Shown here piece by piece: positions 1-11,800 of a stretch of 64,000 nt of DNA. The notes under the pieces are model-generated. The model worked only from the letters and a program-made list of their open reading frames with translations. It was not told where the DNA came from and did no database searches. Origin of the DNA: Candidatus Altimarinota bacterium (lineage in GTDB: Bacteria > Patescibacteriota > Gracilibacteria > BD1-5 > UBA6164); the NCBI GenBank assembly GCA_943356435.1, contig CALREY010000004.1, positions 62,001 to 126,000 of the forward strand, read 5' to 3'. Each line of letters opens with the position of its first letter. The stretch's first letter is position 1. Made by a program: the position numbers and the translations under genes.

Positions 1-3000
1 AAGGATATGGTTCAAATCATTCAAATAATGCATAATCATATTCCCATTGACTACTATTATTTCCATACTCTCTTGTTTCACTAGCATTTCAATCACTTGT
101 TTCTTTTGTTACATTCCATGAATAATTTCATGCTCATGGATATGATACTATTACTTGCTCACTAAACTGACTTGCTCACGTAAATGCTCAGTATATAGTA
201 TCAATTGGAATAATTTCTCATTGTTTATATATTTCAAATTTCAACCTCATTAATTTATTTACTTCATTTATTCACTCTGCACTCAATATTATTCAAGTAC
301 CTGATTGAAATTTACCTATTTTTTCTCATAGATCTATAGGTTGCTTAGCTAATCATGGACTTTGTACATATTGCTGTAAATTCGTTGGAGCTTCAAGTTT
401 TCATTCAGTTAATTCTACACTGTTTATAACGGGTGTTTTTGTAGTATCACTTGTATCTCAAAGAAGCTCTATTTTATAATATAATTTATCTGTAGTTAGT
501 CAAAATAAATTATTTAAATTTATATTTGTTGTTCAATTTAAATCTGATTCATTTATTTCATAAAATGAACTATTATTATTACTTACTGTAAACTTAAAAT
601 TTGTTCATATTGGTATTGTTCTATCTATATTTATTCTAATATAATTCATTCATGTCGGTATTGTTATTTCTGAACTATTATAAATTAAATTATTTTCTAT
701 ATATAAATTTGTATCAGTTCAGTCTTTTTTTACTTTGTAGTATGAAAATTTATTAGTTGTATAATAATCACCCTCAAACCAATATATATATATTGAATCA
801 TTATTAACATATGAGTAATATTTATCAGCTATTTTTGTTTCTCATGTTCAATCTTTTTTAACTTTATATACAGATAAATTTGACCATTCCCCAGAAGTAA
901 AAAATAAATAATCTCACTCTATAAGCATTACGTAGGCAACAATTTTATTACTAAGTTTCATTCATAAAGTATCAACTTCTGATCAATCTTTTTTTACTCT
1001 ATATAATAAATAATTATCAATAGGATTGTTATAATAAATATAAAGGTCATCACTAATCAATAATTGTGCTAATTCAGCATTTATAATTTTTATTCATCAT
1101 GTACTTATTTCACTTCAATCTTTTTTTATTCTATATGGTTTATTATTATCATTTTGATTATTATAATATATATAATCTAAATCAATAAAAGTTCACCAAG
1201 AATAAGGTATGTCAATTACTTTTGTTCATCATGTATATGACTCAGTTCAATCTTTTTTTATTCTATATAATTTATATTCATCAGTTGGATTATTATAATA
1301 AATATATTCTCAATCTGACATACTTGCAGATGAATTTGGCATATCAATTACTTTTGTTCATCATGTATTTGCTTCAGTTCAATCTTTTTTTATTCTATAT
1401 AATTTATATTCATCAGTTGGATCAATATAGTAAATATAATATGAATCAATAAAAATTCACCAAGAATAAGGTATATCAATTACTTTTGTTCATCATGTAT
1501 TATAATCACTTCAATCCTTTTTAATTCTATATAATTTATATTCATCAGTTGGATTATTATAATAAATATAATCTTGTTCTATCCGATTAAACCAAATATA
1601 AGATAAATTCATAAATAAGGTTCACTCAGGATTTGCATCAGTTCAATCAGATTTTATTCTATATAATTTGTATTGATCGTTTGAATTATTGTAATATAGA
1701 TATGTATTATCAGAATAAATTATCCATCAATTCAAATCCATAATTTTCTTTCCTGATATCTTATCAAATTTCAAATTAATGTCATATTTTCATAAAGAAC
1801 TTGCTGTAAATTGATTTGCAACAAATCAATTATTTAAAGCTCATGATAGACTTTTTAATAATTCAGGATTTGGATATTCTGATAATTTTATATAAACTCA
1901 TGAATTAAAATAAAATGGATAAATAGAATCTTTATTTCAAAAAACAATTTTTGGATTTTTTGTATAATACTCTTTTGGGTATCTTATCCATTTATCATTC
2001 AATTTAAGTTTATATATTTTATCTGGAGATTTCATATCACCATAATAAACATAATTTGCATCTATACTTAAATATCTAAAATCATCAAATCTATAATATG
2101 AATCTAGATTTTCTGGTAATACAAAAACTCATGTTGAAAACTCAATTGGTGTTGAATTTGTTACAGTTGTTCATGTATTTTCTATATTTATTTCTCATAC
2201 CAAATTATAATTTTGTCTCAGATTATTTAATACATTATCATAGATTATTCATCAGCTAAAAGCTAATTCTTTTGCTACTATTCATGAAACAAATGGTGCT
2301 GAAAATGATGTACCATTTTTTAATGTATATTTGTTATTTAATGTAGTAGTATATATTTCTTCTCATGGTGCATATACTTTTACATTTGTTCAAAAATTTG
2401 AAAAACTAGATTTTTTATCTAATTTATTTACTGCTCATACTGTTATTGCATCAGCACATCATGCAGGTACCACATTTGATATATTTGTATTTCCATTTCA
2501 TGCCGATACTATTGTATATATTCAATTATTTTTTGCATCTGTTATAGCTTGACAAACAGCACTAGTACTAGGGTCTCAAAATCATCAAAAACTGATATTT
2601 ATTACTTTTATATTATTTGTTTTTGCATAGTCTATTGCTTCTAGTACATCATAATTAGTACCTAGTCCATTTGCATCTAATACTTTTAGTGCTACTAAAT
2701 CAGAATTACTATTTACTCAATATGTTCATGCTCAATTTACTTCTGATCATACTATTCAAGCTACTTGAGTACCATGTCCATTATCATCTAATGCATCTGC
2801 ATCATCATTTATGAAATCATAAGATAGACTTGAATTATAATTATTATTTAAATCATTATGATTATAATCTATTCATGTATCTAGTATTGCTACTTTTATT
2901 TTATTTTTTGTTTGTAAATCTTCTTGAAATGTATCTACTCATATCTTTGTTTGTCACCATAGTTTTGTTATTTCTTCTCCATTTAGATAACTTCATGTTC

Positions 3001-3412
3001 AAAATCCTTCAAATATTTCTAGTTGTATTGTTTTGTATCATCATATTGTAATTGGTACTACTCAATTACTTATTAGTAATAATTCGTCCGATAAAAAAGT
3101 ACTATTTAATGGTAATTTAACCATAAATTTATTTTTTGATACTTTTTTTACTTTTGCTTTTTTATCTCAAGTTTTAAAATAACTAGATATATTATTCAAA
3201 GAATCAGTAGATTCTATCAAAAATCTATACTCTTTTTTTGATTTGAGAGAGTTTTTTGCTCTTTCTAACTTCTTTCAAGTATACTTCTCTGATAATACAA
3301 CATTTTTCTTATTAACACTGTTTTTTGCATATATATTATCAACTCAGTTTATGAGTCATATGCACGATAAAAACAACATAAAAACAACCATTTTCCTAAA
3401 GAATTTCTTCAT
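1..3412 (-). CDS. Secreted subtilisin-like (S8) serine protease with C-terminal repeats, 3' end outside window
   Basis: The protein starts MKKFFRKMVVFMLFLSC, a signal peptide, and reads through many TGA (Gly) codons to the window edge, so its C-terminus is missing. The S8 catalytic triad is visible: Asp178 in AILDTGIDYNH, His213 in NGHGTQVAG and Ser369 in NGTSFSAPFVSG. Before the catalytic domain there is a stretch that resembles an inhibitor propeptide. After about residue 560 come tandem repeats of 44 residues (132 bp period, near 1000-1700) with the pattern DxYIYYNNPTDEYKLYRIKK followed by DGT, resembling DUF5050-type beta repeats. The product is probably exported and perhaps surface-bound. 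No SD precedes the start. It is transcribed after pbpC on the same strand. Family assignment is firm; substrate unknown. Confidence 0.9.
1000..1700 (-). repeat. 132-bp coding tandem repeats in the S8 protease
   Basis: Copies of a unit encoding YKLYRIKKDGT recur every 132 bp, for example near 1243, 1375 and 1507, with more diverged copies on both sides. Each unit encodes 44 residues rich in Tyr, Asp and Asn. High nucleotide identity between neighbouring copies suggests recent expansion or gene conversion. Confidence 0.85.
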
Positions 3413-3430
3413 AAAAGAATAGTTATCAAA

Positions 3431-3470
3431 ATAAAAATAGTTAAATTAAATTTAACTATTTTTATTATAT
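3431..3470 (-). terminator. Hairpin terminator after pbpC
   Basis: AAAATAGTTAAATT pairs with its complement across a very short loop, with A/T runs on both sides. It lies between the pbpC stop and the protease start, so it could act in either direction. Confidence 0.6.
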
Positions 3471-3581
3471 TAGAAAAAATTTAAAAACAAAAAGAAATAG
3501 CTAAAAATAGCCATTTATTTTCTGTAGTTAGAGTTTAATTATATCACTTTTTTTAGGATTTCAAAATTTTTTTTTATTTTT

Positions 3582-5618
3582 TTACTCCTCCAAATACATC
3601 TGAAAATCCTTCAATCTATCTACTTCATCACTGTTCAATTTCTCATATAAATCTTTGCTTGAAAATCTTGCATCCAGTATTCTAGAATAATATTTTTTTC
3701 ATGTTTTTTTGTATACCAATTTCTTTCTAAAGCATTGTTCATCCAAACAATACTCTGATTGTTCTATTCATTTTGGTAGCTCTATTTTTCTATTTTTTAT
3801 ATATCACAATTCTATAGCTTTTTCTATTGTGTTGTGCCATATATATCATGCTCCAGTTATTCATGTAACTCCTATCATTGAGCTATTATCATTATTCCCT
3901 ACCCATATTCCAATCACGAAATCTGGATGATATGATACTATTACATTATCACGAAAATCGCTACTTGTTCCTGTTTTCACAGCTTGTGCTATAGATGTAT
4001 TCATGATAGAATTCACTCAAAAACTCAAATCCCTGTTATCAGAATCACTCAATATATCATAAAGCAAAAACTTAGCCTGCTCTGTCTCCAAGTCATCCTG
4101 TTCTACTTGCTCTTGTTCCCCCGCCTTACCAAGGAGGGGGTTAGGGGGTGGTCAATTGGGATTAGGAATCAATTTACTATAACTCCGTACTAAATCTGAT
4201 AATTTAATAGATGGATTTCATAATACTAGTGAGTATCAATAATAATCAGCTGATTCTGGTAGCTGAAATCAATATTCTTTATAAAAATCAAATACTTTAT
4301 TTAATCACAATTCGCTTGCTAATCTAACACTTGCATTATTTAGACTATTTCACAGAGCTTTTTTGAGTCTGATTAATCAATATTCATTTAGTGAATAATT
4401 GTTCGAAATATATGTTTTTCATTCTTGAAAACTATTTAATTTATTATTCAAATCCAATAATAAATCATCGGGATTTGCGCCATTTTGTAATGCCATTAAA
4501 TATAAAAATGGCTTCATAGTACTACCTGGTTGTCTAAGTGATTGTATCACATCTACTTGTCAGTCTATTTCTTTACTATAAAAATCACGACTTGCTTGGT
4601 AAATAAGTACTTGTTTTGTTTTTGGATTTATGGCGAAAATAGCTCAGTTAGTTACATTTTTTCATTTCAAACTTGCAAGAGTTTTATTCAATGTTTCTTG
4701 TGCATATTCTTGAAGTTTTGCATCAATAGAGACTTTCAAATCTTCAACTATATTATTAATAGAATTATTGTTTTGTAAACTTGTAGCCTCCTTCCCTAAT
4801 ATTAGGGAAGGAATTCAAGGATGGGTTAATTCTTCAATTACTTTTTTTGTTACTATTGGGAATTTATCTATATTTACTTTTTTGTTCAACTTATAAATTG
4901 TTCTATCGAAAGTGTATCATAGTTTATTTTGAGTTTTTGTGAGATATTGCCTAAAATCCTTATCTTCTAGTGTTTCTATACCTGGATTATGTATTAGAGA
5001 GATAAGTAGTGTGATTTCTTCCTCACTCAAATCATTTAAATCAGCCTTTCAAAAATATACTTTCATAGCTGATCATACTCAGTAAAGATTGTTTCATAAA
5101 TATACATTGTTTAGATAATTGCTAAGAATTATTTCCTTACTTTCTAATCCCTCCCCCTCATACTTCGGGGACTCCCTTTGAAAAAGGGAGAAATATACAG
5201 AAAGGAATGCTTCTCTAGATTTTTGTAAATATGTTCTTTTACTGTCTTTAAAATATTTATTTTTTATATATTGCTCTGTAATTGTACTTCATCCTGCTAC
5301 TACTTTTCCATATAATACATTTGATTTGATTGCTCATAGTTTGGAAAACAAATCTATTCAAAAATGATGATAATAGTTTTTGTCTTCTATTTTGATTAAA
5401 TCGGATACAAATCTACTTTTGAAGTCTATTTTTATAGATTTTTTGTAACCATATTCATTTGCTTTGTCTGTAATAATTATTCAGTTTCTATCTTTTATAA
5501 ATATTCTTGCAGGCTCTTTTGAAGCATTATAGCTAAGTAACGGAAAAAAGCAGTAAGATAAAAAACTTACTACCAAAAATAATAAAGCATATAAAGAATA
5601 TAATAAATTCTTTTTCAT
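3582..5618 (-). CDS. pbpC: Bifunctional class A penicillin-binding protein (PBP1C type)
   Basis: 678 residues. An N-terminal membrane anchor (MKKNLLYSLYALLFLVVSF) is followed by a GT51 glycosyltransferase domain with GSTITEQYIKNKYF, then a transpeptidase domain with the SxxK box STMK (Ser366, Lys369) and a later KTGTSSDF motif. It should polymerise and crosslink peptidoglycan outside the membrane. The usual PBP1C C-terminal domain is absent or very short. A same-strand alpha-2-macroglobulin gene lies nearby, matching the known pbpC-A2M partnership. Oddity: three GC-rich palindromic elements lie in frame in this one gene (near 4114, 4785 and 5146), adding short peptides such as GPPPNPLLGKAGEQ. 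All three keep the frame, so the gene looks functional. Confidence 0.9.
4114..4153. repeat. Palindromic element, in frame inside pbpC (copy 1)
   Basis: GC-rich inverted repeat of the CCCCCTCCTTGGTAAGGCGG type. On the minus strand it encodes GPPPNPLLGKAGEQ between two conserved parts of the transpeptidase domain. Confidence 0.85.
4785..4829. repeat. Palindromic element, in frame inside pbpC (copy 2)
   Basis: Core TTCCCTAATATTAGGGAA with flank AACCCATCCTTGAATTCC on the minus strand. It encodes THPGIPSLILGKEAT between the glycosyltransferase and transpeptidase domains. Confidence 0.85.
5146..5190. repeat. Palindromic element, in frame inside pbpC (copy 3)
   Basis: Diverged copy (CTCCCTTTTTCAAAGGGAG, then a second GC-rich arm). 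It adds about 13 residues, FQRESPKYEGEGL, to the GT51 domain just before the conserved helix KEIILSNYLNN. Confidence 0.75.
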
Positions 5619-5670
5619 TTATTTTTATAATATTATTAATACTAGAAAAGTATAAATAATAATGCAAAAA

Positions 5671-5705
5671 AAACAAAATATTAAAATTTAATATTTTGTT
5701 TTTGT
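5671..5705 (-). terminator. Terminator of the FISUMP pilin-like gene
   Basis: AACAAAATATTAAA pairs with its complement, with a T run on the minus strand just after the TAG at 5710. Confidence 0.65.
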
Positions 5706-5709
5706 TTAA

Positions 5710-8211
5710 CTAATCTTTGAAACAACGAACTGGTAATCATTGAGCCATAAATGAATTCTGAGCTACACTTATTGAAGAATTAGAATTTATATAAGAAGTT
5801 CCAATTCAATTAGGAGTATAAACAGCATCATTTGACCAATAATATCATACACTAGTGGCTTGAACATTTCAATACTGATAGCTTAAATATCATTGATTTG
5901 GTATTTTTAAACCATTTATAATTGAAGCAGGAACATTTGAGAATCATGTTGATAATACTCCAGTCCATTCTGCTGTACTAGGTACATGATAACCAGATGC
6001 ACAAGGTCATGAATTGCTTTTCCAGTTATTTTGTGTATTACATGTAGACCAATTGTATGGGGCATTTATTTGTCCTGGTTTTGCAGTCCAAACGAATCAA
6101 TCAGGGTCTGAGCTAGCTACTGTTCAACAATGTTGAGCTTTTGGCATAGTACATGTACAGTTGTTATAAAGTGGACAAAAACATCTATCTTGCCGACCAC
6201 TACTATATATAAATCACTTATTTCTTCAGAATTGGTACCAATATCATTTACTTGTAGAACCAGTTCATGAAATTCATGTTCATATATTACAAGCTGATAC
6301 TACATATCAAGTAGCATTTCAAGTACATACAATAATATCATTACTATTACATGATGGATGTGCAAATTGTGTTCAAGTAGTTGCAACTCATGGATATGTA
6401 GAAGTAGAATTAAGTATTTGTCATGCTGTACTACAATTTGAAACTGTATATGTAGCTATAACACAAGATCATGATATTCCAGATACATTATCAGTCAGAC
6501 TTGCTGGTCAATTAGTAGTAATACTACAAGTAGCCCCTGCTTTAGTCGCAGATATTGCACTACAATTTGAACCATAATTTACATAAGCACTAAATCATCC
6601 ACTTGTATTTGCAGTAGTATTTACTCAACAAACATTTACTGTTGCTCAATTTCAAAGTGTTCAAATATTTCAAGCAACTAAAAAATTCTTTATAACACAA
6701 TTTCATGATACATTTGAAATATTTCATGACAAGTTTAATGGACCATTAGTAATAGTAGCACAATTGTATCAAGTCCTTGTAGCTGTTATGTTATTACAAG
6801 AACTTCCATGTGTTCTAGTACTAGTGAAATTTCAGCTTCAATCAGCTGTAATAGCAGTTCAACATACATCTATAGTAGCTCAAGCGGCTCATGCTCAAAA
6901 ACTTCAACTAACAGTATAATTATTTATCACACAATTAGTTCCATTCCAACTATATCATACTGGATTACATATGTAAGTTGCTACTCCAGGAGTTACACTA
7001 TAATGCCAAGTTCAACCTATTACACTTGTAGCATTTGATATAGTACTTGTTCAGTTTGGTGGTGTACCACTAGCTGTTGTACTCAAACAATCATTTCATT
7101 GTAATATATTTCCAGAACCACAAGTCCAATAACATGGTGCATTAGAATCTATTGATTGCCATAATTGATTTTCTTGTGTTGCCAAACCATCATTATAAGT
7201 AGCATTTGTATAGTTTGGTCTAGATGAACAATAATTACTAGTAATATCATTTACCGGTGGTAAACCTCATCACATAGTCACATTTACGAAATTATTTGCA
7301 AACTTTTTAACTGTTTTACTAGGATTATTTGTTGATATATTTAGGCTCAATATATCATTTAGATTGTTTTGATTATTCAAAACCGTTCAGAAATATGAGT
7401 CTTGGATTCATTTTAATAATCTTGCTCTAGAACCATCATTTGTAGCATCATATAAATCAGCACAACTACCAGTATCAGTATAAGCAACTAATTTATTTAC
7501 TTGAAATGGAAATCATCAATTATGTTTGAATTTAGATGATTTAAATGAGCTTGGTAAGTTGTTATATCATCCATATACAAATGCATTCATATCAACAATA
7601 CTTTCCAAGTCTACCAACATATCATCATTTGATATTATAGAAGGCACTGAAAGTATTTCACAAGTTGTTCATGAATTTACTTTTGACATCAATCAATTAT
7701 AGTTTCAAGCCACATATGCATTTGCTTCTACTTCTCATGCATTTGTATGTGAAACTACATTATTCATTATTCATTGTTCACTATTCATTACTATCTCATC
7801 TCATTCCATTATTCATCATAGTTGGAATTCATTTCATTTTGCAGTTACTGAATATGTATATTCTTTCTCTACTAATGGATCAACTGGAATTTTGTCCAAT
7901 TTATTAGTATTTGCAAATGCAGTTTCTCAAAATGTTCATTGTTTCCATACTACTATAGATCAACTATAAAATACATCATGAGCTTCTGTAGGAATTGGAT
8001 ATTTTCATGCATCTAAATGAAATAATTCTATACTAGTTCTGATACTTGAAATATCTGATATTCTAGCACTATCTCTAGCTTGTGTACTATATCAACTCAG
8101 AGAAATAAATGCAATAGCTCATAATATAGCCAATATAACTATTACTATCACTAATTCTACTAGTGTGAAGGCTTGATTACTAAATTTGGCTTTTGTTTTT
8201 AGTTTATCCAT
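5710..8211 (-). CDS. Pilin-like surface protein with C-terminal FISUMP domain
   Basis: 833 residues. The N-terminus, a basic leader then AFTLVELVIVIVILAILGA, is a type IV prepilin signal; position -1 is Ala rather than Gly. The next ~250 residues form a module shared with the proteins at 21934-24252 and 24424-26598 (GKYPIPT, KLDKIPVDPL, NYNGLM, NLPSSFKSSKF, YTDTGSC, LLKGIQDSY). A Ser/Thr/Cys-rich middle follows. The C-terminal ~140 residues match the Fibrobacter succinogenes paralogous (FISUMP) domain: CASGYHVPSTAEW, YYWSN and terminal GLPVRCFKD. It is probably a pilus- or surface-displayed binding protein; a pseudopilin tip adhesin is an inference. No SD. Confidence 0.85.
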
Positions 8212-8277
8212 ATTTTTTTAATAAATTAATAATTTATGTAACATTTTTATTATAATTAAATTTATTAATTTACAATA

Positions 8278-8316
8278 AAAAAAGCAATAAATTATTAAAT
8301 AATTTACTGCTTTAAA
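8278..8316 (-). terminator. Terminator after the small helical gene
   Basis: AAAGCA(A/G)TAAATTA stem with its complement, imperfect, followed by T-rich sequence on the minus strand. Confidence 0.5.
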
Positions 8317-8350
8317 ATATATATCTGTAAACAAAAAATTTTCTTTTAGT

Positions 8351-8392
8351 AGCCTCCCTCCCTAATATTAGGGAGGGAATTTAGGGTGGGTT
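8351..8392. repeat. Palindromic element at the end of a small gene
   Basis: Near-consensus copy. On the minus strand it reads AACCCACCCTAAATTCCC, then TCCCTAATATTAGGGA, then GGGAGGC. It abuts the gene ending at 8391, whose TAA stop lies at the element's edge. Confidence 0.85.
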
Positions 8393-8858
8393 ACAAATTA
8401 ATTTTTTCCAATTGTTCTGAAATATCTTCATATCACATTCATTTACAATAATCCAATATATCACTTATATCTTCTAAATAATAGTCATTATATCATGCTT
8501 GTAAATATATAGATGCTTTGAGTAAATTTAATGCAATTTGAGCTTTAGCAAATTTTTCTCACTTATATTTATCTATTATTCATAATGCCAATTCTTCGTA
8601 TTCAATATTTTTGTGTTTATATGATTCTCATTTAGTTATCAAATCAAGTATTTCTTCTCTCAATTCAAGCATTTGTGAAGACTCAGTTAATCAAAGTGAA
8701 ATAGATAAATCAATTAATCATTTAATTTTTGGATTATTTGAAGTCTCTAATATATCAGAGACTTCATTTTTTATACCTTTTCACTCTAATTCTCATAATG
8801 ATTTTACTTGTGCATCACCTATATATTGTTCAGGTGAATTATTCTCTCTTAATGTCAT
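8391..8858 (-). CDS. Hypothetical helical protein
   Basis: 155 residues starting MTLRENNSPEQYIGDAQVK; eight or more glycines are TGA. It is predicted to be mostly alpha-helical and acidic, with no signal peptide or membrane segment, and contains a TPR-like stretch (KFAKAQIALNLLKASIYLQ). It lies 26 bp after the alpha-2-macroglobulin gene on the same strand, so the two may be cotranscribed. I do not recognise a family. Codon use and the clean TAA end support a real gene. Confidence 0.7.
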
Positions 8859-8884
8859 AATATTTTTATTAGTAAATATAATAA

Positions 8885-11800
8885 TTATTTAACACTAATA
8901 GTTCTGAACTCTGTATTTGCTCTTATTTTTGGATTGTACATAAAATAAGCAACAACTGGTGGATGTGTAAATTTTCACTCAAATTCTGGTCTAAAGAAAT
9001 ATTCAAAACTAGATGATCAAGACCATACATATGAAGCATTTGCCATTACCACATTTGGTTTGAATTCAGTATGATTCCATGTCCAATCAGTTTGATTTTG
9101 TCTAATAGATATTTGTTCTGTATTAAATTTAGAATTGATTACTATAAAGCAACCAGCTAAATAATCCTCTATCACTAAATTTGTCCTGTTTTTTGTATCT
9201 TTGAAATCAACTGTTATTTTTGATTTGTACAATACTCATTTTTTGAATTCATTTCAATCAACTAATTTGAATCATTTTGGTTTAACACAAACATATTCTT
9301 CATTTACCCAATCACATTTATCAGCAATATCATTTTCATCTATTACCTCATATATTTCTCTTTTTACTGTCATTCAATTACTATATGCACTTATCTTTGT
9401 TTTATCTTCAGGAAATACATCTATAGTCACATCAGTATACAATCTATCTCATCAATTATTAGTTAGTTTGAATGATAAATCTGTTTTATTTACTAGTAAA
9501 TCTGATAATTTAAAAGATTGTTTATAAACATTTGATTTTGTTTTTCATACTTCTAATTCTTTTTCAGATGAGTATTTTCATAAAGTGTATGAAAACTTAG
9601 CATTTGATTCTTTACCATATTTTGATACATATTTTGCAAATGCCATAAATGCATTATTTTTTGACTGAGTAGAATAATAATAACTAGACCAATCATAATC
9701 ATATAGTTGTCAAATAAGTGCATCTATATATTCTCTAGAATAATTGTAATCCATCAGCATAGATGCAAATGTAGATTTATCTGACATATCATCCCAATAC
9801 CAATTGTATTCATCAGTTTTGTTTACTTGTTGTTTCAATTTTTCTATATTTTGGTCTACGAATTTATTTTGTTGTCATTTAGTATTTAGTACTAATCAAT
9901 AAGTATATGCTAACAGTGTATGTCTATCTGCATTTTTTAGATTTATATTTACTTGAGTTATTTTTCCAGATTTTGCAAGAGTCCAATATATTTCAGCTTT
10001 TTCTAAATCTCATATATCTGTTCTTTGAAAATTTGTTTCTAAATATTTAAGTGCATTTTCTAATACTTGGTCTGGTAATTTCACTCATGCATCTCTAATA
10101 TCTATTAGACTTCTAACAACATAAGGTGTTACATGTAAATCTGCCTCACTAGATCATTCCCAATAAGCAAATCATCAATCAATAGTTTGCATAGATTTGA
10201 TTCTCTCCAATCAATAGTTTATATTTGTATCTATTGTATTTTTATCAGATATTACTCCTGATAATAAGTTATCAAATTTTTTCAATATTGCATTTGGTAG
10301 TGTAGAAGATGTAGTTTGTTCTATACAACCATATGGATACTGAGCTAAACTACTAACTATTTTTTCTATTCATACTAATTTATTATTTGATACTGTTACT
10401 ACTACTTTAGATTTATCTAGACTAGTATTTTCTGGTATCTTTATAGGTATTTCTACTGTATTTCAAGATTCTATAGTTTGATTTTTTATTACATGACTTG
10501 TTAATTCTGGAGTTTGTTTAATTGAAATAGTGTTTTCTATCTTATCACTATTATCCAAACTATCTCATAGTGCTGAAATCTTGTAAGTTATTTTTTCTTG
10601 ATTGTTATCTGCTAGTATTTCCCATATAGTATTTACACTTTTTCATGCTGGAACAATAATATTTTTTTCTGCTTCTTTTACTAGTACATTTGCATTCAAT
10701 TCTAGCTTGAATCAGATGTCTTTATCAGTGTTATTAAATACATTTGCTCAGATACTAGATATATCTCAGTCCATCAATATAAGTGGTGTTCTATCCTCTA
10801 TTATTACATTTTTTCTCACTTCTAATTGTCCATCAGCATATCAAAACATATTATCTTTTGAGTTTGATACAACCATTATTCTGAAATTCGTCAGATTATC
10901 TGGTAAATCAAAACTTACTTTAGCATTTCAATTATCATCAGTTATCACACTAGGATTGTAATAAGCAGTGTTTTTGAAAATATTTCTAGTACTTACTGCA
11001 CTATCTCATCATTTGAAATTACCAAATCAACTTCATCATACTATACCTGGTCTAGAGAAATAATAATTTCTAAGCATAGCTATATTTGTAATGCTTGTTT
11101 GTATTTGAAATGGTAGTTTTTTATAAAATTTTTCTAAAGTATTTAAGTCTACATTTCACATCAGACTAATAAGTGAATCATCTACTACCATAACTGTTAG
11201 TTCTGATTTTTTCCCTTTTTTGTTTATATCTGCTACTTTTAAATCTAGAGTTACTTTATCTCTTGGTTTATATGTTTTTTTATCTGTTTCTATAGTTACA
11301 TAAGTCTTTTTATCGGTTTTATCTACTACTATTTCAGAATATCATACTTTGTATTCAGGTACTTTTACTCCAGTTGAAGTATCTATAGCAACTACTCAGA
11401 TATATGCATTTGGTACAAATGTATCATCTACATCTATTTCTTTGAAAAACACATTTGATTTAACATCTATATATTGACTCTTTAATACTCATTGTTTTTC
11501 TACTGTCCAAAGTATTTTTCATTTACTAAATGGTAATCTCACCATAACTCTAGCTTTTTCTCATAAATGGTAGCTTATTTTTTCTGGTATTACTTTTACT
11601 TTGTTATCATCTTCTATCGGATTTGAACCATCAGTATCTCAATAAGTCAATACTGTAAAATATTTTTTACTACTATATAAATCACTCAATTTAATTATCT
11701 CATTTGTTGGTCTAGTAATAATATGACAATCAATTAATGATGAATTTATCTTATTTTTTAGTAAATAATTAGTTATAGGTCTCTCACATACTTCAACTTG

